This document shows positions 35,864 through 45,731 of a stretch of DNA of 64,000 nt, piece by piece; positions within the stretch are counted from its first letter, which is position 1; every line of letters begins with the position of its first letter. Position numbers and translations under genes: made by a program. This stretch comes from Yaniella flava. GTDB lineage: Bacteria > Actinomycetota > Actinomycetes > Actinomycetales > Micrococcaceae. The notes below the pieces were generated by a model. It was not told the DNA's origin, did no database searches, and saw only the letters and a program-made list of their open reading frames with translations. Location: NCBI RefSeq assembly GCF_039529295.1, contig NZ_BAAAMN010000005.1, positions 71,884 to 135,883 on the forward strand, written 5' to 3'.

Positions 35864-38800
35864 CTACCGGGCTGCTTCTTCACGTTTTCCTTGACGTTCA
35901 TTGATGGTTTCTGCGGTGCTTTCAGTCATCCGATAAAGCACCGGAACAATGACCAATGTGATGAGTGTGGAGGCGATCAAACCACCGATGACAGCTATCG
36001 ACATGGGTGCCGAAACGAAACTGGACTGACCCGCCAGGCCAAGCGCTGGCGGGATCATCGCACCGATGGTAGCTGCCGCCGTCATGATGATCGGACGTAC
36101 ACGGTTTTGAGCGCCTGCGATGATCGCCTGGTCCAAGCTCGCGTCACGTCGTCGGTATTGGTTGATGAGATCCATGAGCACAATGGAGTTCGTGACCACG
36201 ATACCGATTAGCATCAACATGCCCACAAGCGTGGTCGCACCTAACGGTGTCCCGGTCAGCAGCAGCGCCCAGATCATTCCGGTGGCGCCGAAGGGAATAG
36301 CCACCAGCAAGATTAGCGGTTGGATCAATGACTTCAACAACCAGACGAGGATGACATAGATCAACAGGATGGCCGCCACCATCGCCAGTGCTAACTGTTC
36401 AAAGGTCGTATCGATCTCCTCGGCGACACCGGCCATTTCGGTTTGGACCCCTTCTGGAAGGCTCGTGTCGTTGATGGCCTGTGTCAGGGCCGTCGTGGTC
36501 GCGCCGACGTTATCTGTATTTTGTGGTGTCACCGCGATGGTCACGGTACGAATCGAATCAATGGTCGTCACCGAGGGGGCAATATTGACCCGGTTGACCT
36601 CGGCGATATCCGTCAGCGGGATACCAAAGAGCTCAAGCTGTTCAATATCTTCGACCGTTTCGACCGCTGATGCCGAGTCCATGTGCACATTGAGTTCGGT
36701 GTCATCAATGGTCACCTCAGCAATCGGGAAGTCGGTGGTGTGGGATGCGATCATGCCCATCGCTTCAGAAACGGTCATACCGTACTGTGCTATCTCCTCT
36801 TCCAGCGGCACGATTTCTAGTGAGGGTTGTTCGGCTTCGAAATCTGACTCGACGCGTGCTACCTCGTCAAGGTCTGCAAACGCCTCCGTGAGTGTATCGT
36901 TCGCCTCGCCCAGATTGTTTCCATCGAGCGCGTCCAGCTGGACATCGATCGTTTCAGAACCCATCATGCCGCCACCTGCTTCGAGTCGGAACTCTCCGAT
37001 ATCGGGGTGTTCTTCGAAATAGGCATCGAGTGTGGACTGAATGTTGGCCTCAGCTTCGGGTTGGTCTGCACCCGGATCTGTGATGAGCGTGAACGAGGCT
37101 TGCTCGGGCCCACCACCCATCATCGCTTGGCCACCAATATCGGCTTGCACTGTATCGACCTGCTCGACTTCGGCTAATTCCTCTTCAATGCCGCGCGATA
37201 GCTCCGAAGTGCGTTGTAATGACGATCCCTGGGGTGCCGTGTACGTCACCATGTGCATGTTCATGCCGGTGTCACCCAGCAGGTTGACTTTTAACGCCGG
37301 CACGAGCGCCAACGAACCAGCAAAAACAGCCAGTGCGAGGACCGCGGTGGTCCATCGCGTGCCACGAGACTTGATAGTCCACGCGATAATCGGGCGATAG
37401 AGCTTGGCCATCCAGTTGGTCGTGACCCGAATATCGGTGTCGGGCATGGTGGCAGACCGATCACCACGGATGCGCTGATTTCGCATGAACCAGTACGCCA
37501 ACACCGGTACCACGGTTAAAGCCACGAGCGTCGATCCGACCATGGCTAGCACGACGGTCAGCGCAAACGGACGGAAGAGCTCCCCGGCCATTCCTTCGAC
37601 TAGAAGGATCGGAACAAACACCATCACGGTCACGATGGTTGACGAAATAACGGCCGATGATACCTCACCCGTGGCGCGGGTAATCGTCTTGACCTTCTTC
37701 TCACCCGGCGGAGCCTGCCTGAGGTGTCGCATGATGTTCTCGATGACCACGATGGAGTCATCCACCATGCGTCCGATGGTGATCATCAAACCGGCAAGCG
37801 ACATCATGTTGACCGTGGTACCGGTCGCTAACATCCCGACGAAGGCGAATAACACCGCCAACGGGATGGTAATACCGGTGATAATGGTGGGGCGAATCGA
37901 CAGGAGGAACACGAAAATCACCAGCACCGCGAGTAGAAGACCCCATAAGCCTTCATTTGCTAACCCCGCGATGGCGTCTTCAATAAATTCAGCCTGGTCA
38001 AAGACGACTGTGAATTCAGTACCGCCTCCCATTTGTTCTGCTGCGTCGTTCATTTCGGCAAGCGCCTGTTCAGACAACTCAACGAAATTCGCATCATTGG
38101 ACGGCATGATCATCAAGGTGATGGCGTCATTGCCATTGGTGCGCGAGACCGTTTCGGCGTCGGCTTCTGTTCGTTCAACCTCGGCCACATCCGACAGCGG
38201 GATCGGGGTACCATCTTCGACGGGGATCAGTGTCGAGCCGAGATCATCGACTTCATCAAATGCTTGGCCTATAGAAATGTCGAGGGCTTCGCCATCATCG
38301 GTCACACTGCCACCCGGAGATACCACTCCCGCATCCTCTAAGGCATCGACGATGGCGGAACGGTCTAATCCGTTTTCGGAGAGGGCATCGTCATCGGGGT
38401 TCAACCGGACGATCTCATCTTGTGCACCAAACAGCTGTACTTGAGAAATCCCCGAGATCTTTTCGATATCGGAGCGGGCTGACTGGTCAAAGCGCTGGTT
38501 GAGGTCCCCCGGTGACAATTCGGAACTCATCGTCACGACGATCGCGGGAATGTCTGCTGCACCGCCCGAGAGGGTCGTGGTGGTCGTGCCCTCGGGAAGT
38601 TGTTCGTCAAGCGAATTCAGCAGTGTATCGGTCTGTGAAGCGGCACGAAAAACATCCGAACCGTATTCCATCTCCAACATAATCATCGAGAAATTGGAAC
38701 CCGAATTCGACGACGTGGAGGTGACATTGTCGACCGCGGTGAGTTGCCGTTCGATCGGCTCGGCTACCTGGTCGGCCATCTGTTCGGACGAGGCCCCGGG

Positions 38801-38956
38801 GTTCGTAGCTGTGACTGCAACTGTCGGTAACTCAACGGGAGGGATCAACTCACGCCGTAGCATGTTAAGGGAAATAAGCCCCAGTACCATGATGACGATG
38901 GTGACCAAGGCGATGAAAGCACGATTCTTCATGCTGAGTTTAACGAGCCAGTCCAC
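35864..38956 (-). CDS. RND-family (HAE-1/AcrB-like) efflux transporter
   Basis: 1030 residues from a GTG at 38956 with AAAGGA 5 bases upstream; the N-terminus then reads DWLVKLSMKNRAFIALVTI, the normal family start. A TTG at 39001 is less likely. It has twelve predicted membrane helices with two large extracytoplasmic loops. The TM4 segment LAGLMITIGRMVDDSIVVIENI carries the proton-relay aspartate. No membrane-fusion or outer-membrane partner is adjacent, as usual for single-component actinobacterial relatives (SwrC-like). The likely substrates are drugs or lipids; not determinable. Confidence 0.9.
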   Translation of the reverse strand: MDWLVKLSMKNRAFIALVTIVIMVLGLISLNMLRRELIPPVELPTVAVTATNPGASSEQMADQVAEPIERQLTAVDNVTSTSSNSGSNFSMIMLEMEYGSDVFRAASQTDTLLNSLDEQLPEGTTTTTLSGGAADIPAIVVTMSSELSPGDLNQRFDQSARSDIEKISGISQVQLFGAQDEIVRLNPDDDALSENGLDRSAIVDALEDAGVVSPGGSVTDDGEALDISIGQAFDEVDDLGSTLIPVEDGTPIPLSDVAEVERTEADAETVSRTNGNDAITLMIMPSNDANFVELSEQALAEMNDAAEQMGGGTEFTVVFDQAEFIEDAIAGLANEGLWGLLLAVLVIFVFLLSIRPTIITGITIPLAVLFAFVGMLATGTTVNMMSLAGLMITIGRMVDDSIVVIENIMRHLRQAPPGEKKVKTITRATGEVSSAVISSTIVTVMVFVPILLVEGMAGELFRPFALTVVLAMVGSTLVALTVVPVLAYWFMRNQRIRGDRSATMPDTDIRVTTNWMAKLYRPIIAWTIKSRGTRWTTAVLALAVFAGSLALVPALKVNLLGDTGMNMHMVTYTAPQGSSLQRTSELSRGIEEELAEVEQVDTVQADIGGQAMMGGGPEQASFTLITDPGADQPEAEANIQSTLDAYFEEHPDIGEFRLEAGGGMMGSETIDVQLDALDGNNLGEANDTLTEAFADLDEVARVESDFEAEQPSLEIVPLEEEIAQYGMTVSEAMGMIASHTTDFPIAEVTIDDTELNVHMDSASAVETVEDIEQLELFGIPLTDIAEVNRVNIAPSVTTIDSIRTVTIAVTPQNTDNVGATTTALTQAINDTSLPEGVQTEMAGVAEEIDTTFEQLALAMVAAILLIYVILVWLLKSLIQPLILLVAIPFGATGMIWALLLTGTPLGATTLVGMLMLIGIVVTNSIVLMDLINQYRRRDASLDQAIIAGAQNRVRPIIMTAAATIGAMIPPALGLAGQSSFVSAPMSIAVIGGLIASTLITLVIVPVLYRMTESTAETINERQGKREEAAR

Positions 38957-39004
38957 TGCGGTCCTTTGAGATGAAAGAGGATGCCAGAATTCTTGACTCA
39001 ACTT

Positions 39005-39018
39005 ACCCTAATTAGGGT
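39005..39018. promoter_or_regulatory. 14-bp perfect palindrome in a divergent promoter region
   Basis: ACCCTAATTAGGGT lies between the RND transporter start (38956) and the PDZ protease start (39058, or GTG 39019). It looks like an operator for a small dimeric regulator of MarR or TetR type; no regulator gene is adjacent. Confidence 0.6.
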
Positions 39019-39057
39019 GTGAAAACTCAATCAGAACGCAGCAAACGAAAGCGATAT

Positions 39058-40110
39058 ATGAACATACAGACAAAACTTCGGCCACGGGCCAAACGAGCAG
39101 GCGTATCCCTGCTCATTCTGCTGTTCATCACGCTTTTTCTCCCCAGCCCGTATACCATCCAGTCGCCGGGCCCGACGTTTGACACCTTGGAGCAAGTCGA
39201 CATCGAGGGGGTCACTCACGACATGGTGGAGATTGATGGTGCCCAGACCTACCCCACCGAAGGACGGTTGGACCTCACGACGATTTCTGTCTCTGGTCCA
39301 CCCACTTCATCATCATTACCCCTCGAAGTGCTGTATCACGCGATCCAGCCATACCCGGCGATTACACCGGCGGAATTGCTCTATCCGCCCGAAACCACCG
39401 GCGATGAAGTGCGCAGCCAAAACGCAGAAGCCATGGTTGATTCTCAGTCCTGGGCAGTGGCAGCCGCACTGGAACATCTCGATATCGACTACATGCAACG
39501 GTTATTCGCGCTGGATTTCACAGACGGATCGACTGCTGCTGGGACCCTGGAACCCGATGACGAAATCCTCAGCGTCAACGGCACCGAAATTACCGGGCAT
39601 GGCCAATTGGTCAACACCATCCAAGAGGCAGGCGGCGAACCGGTGGATATGACGATTCGCAGGGACGGCTCCGAGGAGACCTACACGATTCCTGTGGCGC
39701 AGGCTGAGGACGGAAGCTATCAGCTCGGAGTGCTGTTAGATTCTGAATTTGAGTTTCCCATTGACGTCGAGATTTATCTTCAGGACGTGGGTGGCCCATC
39801 AGCAGGTCTCATTTTCACACTCGCGATGATTGACCGTATGACGGAGGAATCGATTACGGATGGCCGCCACATTGCAGGTACCGGAACGATTGATCCCGAT
39901 GGAACCGTCGGACCAATTGGGGGCATCCAGCAAAAAGTTTCGGCCGCCGCGCAAGAAGGCGCTGACATCTTCTTGGCCCCTGAAATGAACTGCCAGGAAA
40001 TCACGCATGTGCCAGATGACATGACTGTTTATAGTGTCGATACACTGGACTCGGCATTAGATATTTTGGCTGCGCCCGCAGGTGAAAATAATTTTCCCAC
40101 CTGTTCATGA
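39058..40110 (+). CDS. PDZ-domain Lon-like serine protease (YlbL type)
   Basis: 350 residues. It has an N-terminal membrane anchor (residues about 15-35, VSLLILLFITLFLPSPY), the family motif QSPGPTFDTLE, and a PDZ domain near 160-220. The C-terminal Lon protease fold has the catalytic Ser in DVGGPSAGLIF near 245 and the Lys in PIGGIQQKVSA near 290. The active site should face outside. The start could be ATG 39058 (GAAAG upstream) or a leaderless GTG at 39019 adding 13 residues. It is the counterpart of Rv3194c and is followed by UPF0182 as in mycobacteria. Confidence 0.88.
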   Translation: MNIQTKLRPRAKRAGVSLLILLFITLFLPSPYTIQSPGPTFDTLEQVDIEGVTHDMVEIDGAQTYPTEGRLDLTTISVSGPPTSSSLPLEVLYHAIQPYPAITPAELLYPPETTGDEVRSQNAEAMVDSQSWAVAAALEHLDIDYMQRLFALDFTDGSTAAGTLEPDDEILSVNGTEITGHGQLVNTIQEAGGEPVDMTIRRDGSEETYTIPVAQAEDGSYQLGVLLDSEFEFPIDVEIYLQDVGGPSAGLIFTLAMIDRMTEESITDGRHIAGTGTIDPDGTVGPIGGIQQKVSAAAQEGADIFLAPEMNCQEITHVPDDMTVYSVDTLDSALDILAAPAGENNFPTCS

Positions 40111-40184
40111 GCTGTCAGTTCGCTAGAATTTCACTGATTGTACATAAAAATGAGTCGGGCACAGCCCGCAGATAGGGAACTACT

Positions 40185-43100
40185 GTGAGTTTCGGACAAG
40201 GATTCGGCGGCGTTTTTGGTCGCCCGGATGACTCCTCCGGTGGCTCTGACGACTCCGGCGGGTCTTCCCGCGGGTTTGGTTTTTCGTCAGGCAGCGGAGG
40301 CTCAGGGGACGATGATAGAGGCAACACGGGCGGCACGGGTATGCGCCGTCCGGGGGCACTACTGCTCACACTGATTATTCTCGGTGTGCTGGTTGCCCTC
40401 TTCGTGTTGTTCGCTATGGTCTACACCGAGGTGTTGTGGTTCAACCAATTGGGGTATGAACAAGTGTTCTGGACCGAACACATCACCAGGGCAATATTAT
40501 TTGTTGTCGCCGGTGTCGTCATGGCCGCAATCAGCTGGTTGGCGCTGCATCTGGCCTATAAGTATCGACCCAAGAACCTCGCGGGTCAGTTGCGCCGCAA
40601 CGTCGAACAATACCAAAAACAACTTGAACCAATCCGCCGCCTGGTCTTTATTGGTGCGCCAATTCTGATCGGGTTCTTTGCCGGTACCGCTGCGATGAAT
40701 GGTTGGGAACAGGTTCTGCTGTTCTTTAACCAAGTGCCATACGGTCAACAAGATCCAGAGTTTGGTTTGGACTTGACCTTCTACATGGCGACCCTGCCAT
40801 TCTTGAACACCATTGCGTCCTTCTTGGTCTCGGTCGTGCTCGTAGCAGGTATCGCCGGCCTCGTCGTGCACTACCTCTATGGTGGTATTCGGATTGAAGA
40901 AGGCTCGGGCATCACCGTCGAACGGGCAGCGCGTTTCCACATTCTGGTGTTTGCTGGCGTGTATATGCTGCTTCAGGCGGGACGATACTGGCTCAACCGG
41001 TACGAAACATTGCAAGATCAGTCCGGCAACTGGGCCGGGGCCATGTACACCGACGTCAACGCCGTCATCCCGACTTCGACGATCCTGGCCATTGCCGCCA
41101 TCATCGTCATCGGACTGTTCATTGCGACCATGGTCACTGGACGCTGGCGCTTGTCGATCATCGGTGTGGCGGGCTTTCTGGTTGCCGCACTGATTGCCGG
41201 TGCGATCTACCCGTTTTTGATCCAGGAATACCGCGTATCGCCTTCTGAAGAGACCATGGAAGCGCCATATATTGAGCGCAACATTGCGTACACTCGCGAC
41301 GGCTACGATATCGCGGATGTGGACTACACCGATTACGCGGGTGAAACTGAAGCACAAGAAGGTGCGCTTGCCGGCGATGCCGAGACCACGGCAAATGTCC
41401 GGTTGATGGATCCGAATCTGCTCAGCGAGACTTTCGGTCAGCTGCAGCAGTTCCGCCCGTACTACTCGTTCCCGGACATCTTGCACATTGACCGCTATAA
41501 CATCGACGGGGAAGTACACGACACCGTGCTTGCAGCACGTGAGGTCTCGCCTCCCGGTGATGACTCATGGGTCAACCAGCACACCATTTACACGCACGGT
41601 TATGGCGTTGTTGCCGCAGACGCCGCCGAGGTTGGTGCCGGTGGACGTCCATCGTTTTTGCTGTCGGGTATCCCAACCTCGGGTGAACTCGCCACCGAAG
41701 AAGAATACGAACCCCGCATTTACTTCGGTCTGAACTCGCCTGAGTACTCCATCGTAGGTAAAGAAGAAGGTCAACCGGATCGTGAACGGGACCGTCCAGC
41801 GGAACAAGGTTCCGAGGAGGAAGACACCGCCTACACCTTCACCGGCGATGGCGGCCCGAGCATCGGAAACTTCTTCAACCAGCTGGCCTATGCCATCAAG
41901 TTTGGTTCGACAGAAATCTTATTATCGCAGAACGTGGACTCAAATTCGCAGATCATGTTTGACCGTACGCCGGTTGAGCGCGTGCAAAAAGTGGCACCAT
42001 ACCTAGAAGTTGATCCCAATACGTACCCGGCCATCGTGGATGGTCGAGTCGAGTGGATCGTGGAAGGCTATACCACTTCGGATGCGTTCCCGTACTCGGA
42101 TCAGAGCCAATTGGAATCTGCGACCGCAGGTACGACTGACGTTGATCAAAGCCTGACGCTGACTGGGCAGATCAACTACATTCGCAACTCGGTCAAAGCC
42201 ACGGTTGATGCCTATGACGGTTCCGTCAACCTTTACGCTTGGGACCCAGAGGACCCGCTGCTACAGGCTTGGTCGGGCGTCTACGGTGATACCATCCAGC
42301 CGTACTCTGAAATGTCAGCTGAGCTCATGGAACACGTCCGGTACCCAGAAGACATGTTCAATGTACAACGTGAAAAGTTGACCCGTTACCATGTCAGTGA
42401 CCCAGGGGACTTCTACCAGGCCAACGACGAGTGGTCCGTTCCGGATGATCCAACTGCGGCAGCGGAATCGAATACGCCTATCCCACCGTTTTACATGACG
42501 ATGCAGATGCCGGGGCAGGATCCAGCATTCCAGCTAACCACTCCGTTTATTCCGCAAACACGTGAAGGTGAGACCACGCGTAACGTGCTCTACGGATTCT
42601 TGGGAGCCAACGGTAATGCTGGAACGGGCGAAGACGGCGTGAAGGCCGACACATACGGTCACCTTCAGATGCTGGAACTGCCACGCCAGACCACAACACC
42701 TGGTCCTGGACAAGCGCAGAACAACTTCAACTCTGATGACACTGTTTCGCAAGAACTGAACCTGCTGCGTCAGGGCGCTTCGGATGTGATCAACGGCAAC
42801 ATGATCACCTTGCCCGTGGCCGAGGGCGTCATGTATGTCCAGCCGGTCTATGTTCGTTCGACCGGTGAAACCTCATACCCAGTCCTGCAGAAGGTACTGG
42901 TCGCATTCGGTAATGAAGTCGGATTCGCTGACACCTTTGCTGAGGCCCTTGATCAGGTCTTTGAAGGTGATGCCGGCGCTGAAACACCAGTTGAAATGCA
43001 AGATGAGGGTGAAGCCCCAACCGAAAGCGACGATCCGCAGACCGAAGATCCAGCCGAAGGCGACGAGCAGCAGGCAGAGCCACCAATGGCCGATGCTCCA

Positions 43101-43313
43101 TCTGACCAGCTGGATCAGGCTCTCCAAGACGCACGTGATGCTATGAGCCGCTCTGAGGAAGCCATGGCTGACGGTGACTGGGCAGCTTACGGTGAGGCAC
43201 AAGCTGATCTGCAAGCAGCCTTGGAAGAAGCCATCGAACTCGACGATGGTGAGGCCCCAGCGTCGGATAATGGTGACACTGATAACACAGACGCCGAAAA
43301 CGGCTCTGACTAA
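40185..43313 (+). CDS. UPF0182 family large membrane protein
   Basis: 1042 residues from a GTG. The N-terminal 55 residues are Gly/Ser rich. About seven TM helices lie between 60 and 350 (for example LLLTLIILGVLVALFVLFA). They are followed by a large extracytoplasmic region with the family segments RPYYSFPDI, SPEYSIVG and ITLPVAEGVMYVQPVYV. The last 110 residues are acidic and alanine-rich, then a short helical DQALQDARDAM region. The function of UPF0182 is unknown. It is the Rv3193c equivalent, next to the PDZ protease. Confidence 0.92.
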   Translation: MSFGQGFGGVFGRPDDSSGGSDDSGGSSRGFGFSSGSGGSGDDDRGNTGGTGMRRPGALLLTLIILGVLVALFVLFAMVYTEVLWFNQLGYEQVFWTEHITRAILFVVAGVVMAAISWLALHLAYKYRPKNLAGQLRRNVEQYQKQLEPIRRLVFIGAPILIGFFAGTAAMNGWEQVLLFFNQVPYGQQDPEFGLDLTFYMATLPFLNTIASFLVSVVLVAGIAGLVVHYLYGGIRIEEGSGITVERAARFHILVFAGVYMLLQAGRYWLNRYETLQDQSGNWAGAMYTDVNAVIPTSTILAIAAIIVIGLFIATMVTGRWRLSIIGVAGFLVAALIAGAIYPFLIQEYRVSPSEETMEAPYIERNIAYTRDGYDIADVDYTDYAGETEAQEGALAGDAETTANVRLMDPNLLSETFGQLQQFRPYYSFPDILHIDRYNIDGEVHDTVLAAREVSPPGDDSWVNQHTIYTHGYGVVAADAAEVGAGGRPSFLLSGIPTSGELATEEEYEPRIYFGLNSPEYSIVGKEEGQPDRERDRPAEQGSEEEDTAYTFTGDGGPSIGNFFNQLAYAIKFGSTEILLSQNVDSNSQIMFDRTPVERVQKVAPYLEVDPNTYPAIVDGRVEWIVEGYTTSDAFPYSDQSQLESATAGTTDVDQSLTLTGQINYIRNSVKATVDAYDGSVNLYAWDPEDPLLQAWSGVYGDTIQPYSEMSAELMEHVRYPEDMFNVQREKLTRYHVSDPGDFYQANDEWSVPDDPTAAAESNTPIPPFYMTMQMPGQDPAFQLTTPFIPQTREGETTRNVLYGFLGANGNAGTGEDGVKADTYGHLQMLELPRQTTTPGPGQAQNNFNSDDTVSQELNLLRQGASDVINGNMITLPVAEGVMYVQPVYVRSTGETSYPVLQKVLVAFGNEVGFADTFAEALDQVFEGDAGAETPVEMQDEGEAPTESDDPQTEDPAEGDEQQAEPPMADAPSDQLDQALQDARDAMSRSEEAMADGDWAAYGEAQADLQAALEEAIELDDGEAPASDNGDTDNTDAENGSD

Positions 43314-43335
43314 GGGATATAGGGAATCCTTCGGT

Positions 43336-43364
43336 TTGCATTCCATTTCCGCGGTGTGTAGAGT
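43336..43364 (+). promoter_or_regulatory. Promoter of the initiator tRNA
   Basis: TTGCAT (43336-43341), a 17-base spacer, TAGAGT (43359-43364). The predicted start near 43371 is 6 bases before the mature tRNA. Confidence 0.65.
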
Positions 43365-43376
43365 GTAACTACACGC

Positions 43377-43450
43377 CGCGGGGTGGAGCAGTTCGGTAGC
43401 TCGTCGGGCTCATAACCCGAAGGCCGCAGGTTCAAATCCTGCCCCCGCAA
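43377..43450 (+). tRNA. Initiator tRNA-Met (CAT)
   Basis: 74 bases without encoded CCA. The acceptor stem is CGCGGGG/CCCCGCA with the C1:A72 mismatch typical of initiators. The D arm holds GGAGCAG...; the anticodon CAT is at 43411-43413, under three G:C pairs (GGG/CCC). The T arm is GCAGG-TTCAAAT-CCTGC. The mismatch and the three G:C pairs mark it as fMet rather than elongator Met. Confidence 0.96.
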
Positions 43451-43464
43451 CGAATACGAGAAGG

Positions 43465-43489
43465 CCCCCGACAATGTCGGGGGTCTTTT
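43465..43489 (+). terminator. Rho-independent terminator after tRNA-fMet
   Basis: CCCCCGA-CAATG-TCGGGGG forms a strong stem followed by TCTTTT, 14 bases after the tRNA end. Confidence 0.88.
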
Positions 43490-43657
43490 CGTCTCTGGAA
43501 CAGTGTGGATTATCCTGCACCCAGTTGCTTCGACATGCGACCATTGGTAGGTCCAGATATTTTTAGGGAAACACTCAGTTACCATTCGGAATTCATCCCG
43601 GAGACGCCCAGATAGCTGTACCAAAATAGTCCTGACACGAAAGGACGGATACGGATA

Positions 43658-44950
43658 ATGAACGACAACTGGTCAGAACAACCCGAGCGTGAGCCTTCGG
43701 GCGATGCGCACGAGCAGCCAACGCAACACCTCATGGATGCCCCGCCTCCACCACCTCCGTCACAGGCATCCTATGGCCAGCAGTCCGTTCCTGTGCAGGA
43801 AAAGAAGCCCAAACGTATCAACTGGCCGGTTTTAGGGTCCTCGGTCGTGCTTGCAGCCCTCCTCGGTGGCGGAGCTGGTGGCCTGGCAGTCAACTACTTT
43901 GGCAACAATGGGGCATCTGCGGGCGCGGAAATAGAGCAGTCCCCACAATTGAATCGCACTGACGACGTCACCCCAACCACCGAGGCTGCCGCTGTAGCCT
44001 CACCGTCAGTTGTCACATTGTCAGTGGGTGGAGATCAAGCCCAAGGCTCCGGGTCCGGTGTGGTCCTGGACGAACAGGGGCACATTCTCACCAATAACCA
44101 CGTGGTGACCCTTGGTGGTCAGTCCGCGGCAGCCAACGTGATGGTTCAAACTTCCGACGGCCAGGTACATGAGGCAGAAGTTGTTGGCCTGGATCCCATG
44201 TCTGATTTGGCAGTCATCAAAATTGAAGCAGAGAATCTCACCCCCATTGAAATGGGGTCGACGGAAGATCTGAACGTTGGCGACCAAGCGGTAGCCATTG
44301 GCGCACCCATGGGGTTGTCCGGAACGGTAACGCAGGGCATCGTCTCTACCCTCGATCGAACAATTTCCGTGGCTTCCTCAGCGGTCCCAGAAGAACCTGA
44401 AACACCAGAAGAGGAGAGCCCCTTCGAATTTGGTCTGCCAGAGGACACCGAACCTCCTACCGGCCAAGGCCAAATTCATCTGAACGTTCTCCAGTCGGAT
44501 GCCGCGATTAACCCGGGCAACTCAGGTGGCCCGCTCGTGGATCATGAGGGTCGGCTGATCGGGATCAATGTGGCTATTGCTACGCGAACCGAAGGCAATG
44601 TCGGCCTCGGCTTTGCTATCCCGGTCGACTATGCTCAGCGCGTTGCGCAAGAGTTGATTGAAAACGGTGAAGCAACCCACGGCATGCTGGGCGTGAGTAT
44701 CGTGCCAGCAGGCGATCAGAATGTTTCCTCTGGTGCTCGAGTCCTTGAAGTTGTCGAAGATGGCCCCGCAGCAGGCGCCAATTTGGAGACAGACGATGTC
44801 ATCGTCGGTATCGATGACAAGAGTGTGACTGATCCGGGCTCGTTGTCGGCCACGGTCAGTGAATATCCTGCAGATTCCGAAGTCGAGATGACCGTTGTTC
44901 GTGACGGCGAAGAATTTACTGAAACGCTGCAGTTAGGGAGCATGGAGTAG
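43658..44950 (+). CDS. HtrA/DegP-like serine protease with PDZ domain
   Basis: 430 residues. A Pro/Gln-rich cytosolic segment (1-55) and a TM helix at about 57-80 anchor the protease outside. The catalytic triad is visible: His148 (TNNHVV), Asp183 (DPMSDLAVIK) and Ser289 (NPGNSGGP). A PDZ domain covers about 335-425. The 240-270 stretch is an acidic insertion (PEEPETPEEE). The role is quality control of secreted proteins. In the 207 bases between the tRNA and this gene, a short GTCCT/AGGAC hairpin lies 15-35 bases before the ATG; otherwise nothing is recognised. Confidence 0.92.
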   Translation: MNDNWSEQPEREPSGDAHEQPTQHLMDAPPPPPPSQASYGQQSVPVQEKKPKRINWPVLGSSVVLAALLGGGAGGLAVNYFGNNGASAGAEIEQSPQLNRTDDVTPTTEAAAVASPSVVTLSVGGDQAQGSGSGVVLDEQGHILTNNHVVTLGGQSAAANVMVQTSDGQVHEAEVVGLDPMSDLAVIKIEAENLTPIEMGSTEDLNVGDQAVAIGAPMGLSGTVTQGIVSTLDRTISVASSAVPEEPETPEEESPFEFGLPEDTEPPTGQGQIHLNVLQSDAAINPGNSGGPLVDHEGRLIGINVAIATRTEGNVGLGFAIPVDYAQRVAQELIENGEATHGMLGVSIVPAGDQNVSSGARVLEVVEDGPAAGANLETDDVIVGIDDKSVTDPGSLSATVSEYPADSEVEMTVVRDGEEFTETLQLGSME

Positions 44951-44978
44951 GACTAGACTTGGGCACGAAGGAGAGTGC

Positions 44979-45731
44979 ATGCAACCTGTTTTTGCCCAAG
45001 ACCTCGTCACGAGGTCGAATATTTCGCGTGCGTTAGTTATCGCCGCGCATCCTGATGATATTGACTTCGGGGCTGCAGCCACCGTCTCCGCACTCACGGC
45101 GGCCGGGGTAGACGTCAGTTACTGTTTGGTGACGTCGGGAGACGCCGGGGGTTTCGAACTGGATCATTCGCGCGAAGCGATGGTAGCCCGACGAGAACAG
45201 GAACAGCGTGATGCCGCTGGCGTTGTTGGTGTCAGCGAAGTACGGTATCTGAAATATCTTGACGGTTATGTTGAGCCCTCACACGATTTGATCAGCGAAC
45301 TCGTGGCGGTAATGCGGCAGGTCCAACCCGATGTGGTGATTACCCAGCATCCGCAACGCAACTGGGACAGGCTCCAGGCGTCTCACCCGGATCACATTGC
45401 GGTTGGTGAAGCGACGGTGCGTGCAGTGTATCCGGCCGTGGAAAACCCGTTTGCTTATCCGAGCCTGGAACACTTGCCGGCCTTTCGAATTGGCCAATTG
45501 TGGATGATGGGCGCCCCCGCTGATCTGGTGAATCTGAGGGTTGATGTGACCGAGCACGTCGAACGAAAATTAGACGCCCTGCACAAACATAATTCGCAGC
45601 ACCCGGACCCCCAGGCCATGGACGATAGGGTACGTTCCGCTGTCGAAGCGAACCACCCGGATGCCGAGCGTGCAGCAGAGGTTTTTCATTTGGTAGCAGT
45701 GAATGATGAGACCACGTTCGCCGGGTTTTAG
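44979..45731 (+). CDS. PIG-L family deacetylase
   Basis: 250 residues, GGAG 5 bases before the ATG. Zinc-binding motif AAHPDDIDFG near residue 24, further ligand region ITQHPQRN near 120 and SHPDHIAVG near 132. The family removes N-acetyl groups from sugar conjugates; MshB and Mca of mycothiol metabolism belong to it. This protein is shorter than those and more like the general LmbE group, so the substrate is not assigned. It is convergent with the sigma/anti-sigma fusion gene, overlapping at the stop codons. Confidence 0.87.
   Translation: MQPVFAQDLVTRSNISRALVIAAHPDDIDFGAAATVSALTAAGVDVSYCLVTSGDAGGFELDHSREAMVARREQEQRDAAGVVGVSEVRYLKYLDGYVEPSHDLISELVAVMRQVQPDVVITQHPQRNWDRLQASHPDHIAVGEATVRAVYPAVENPFAYPSLEHLPAFRIGQLWMMGAPADLVNLRVDVTEHVERKLDALHKHNSQHPDPQAMDDRVRSAVEANHPDAERAAEVFHLVAVNDETTFAGF

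Noticed and set aside
37485..38444. 319-codon open frame on the plus strand
   Set aside because: Antisense to the RND transporter; its Ser/Thr/Met-rich text is the mirror of the membrane protein codons, and no start signal is present.
39001..39003. TTG at 39001 as the RND transporter start
   Set aside because: GTG 38956 has AAAGGA at the right distance and gives the usual N-terminus of the family.
40497..41519. 340-codon open frame on the minus strand
   Set aside because: It lies fully inside the UPF0182 gene, antisense, with Cys/His/Arg-rich text, no domain pattern and no ribosome binding site; a by-product of codon bias.
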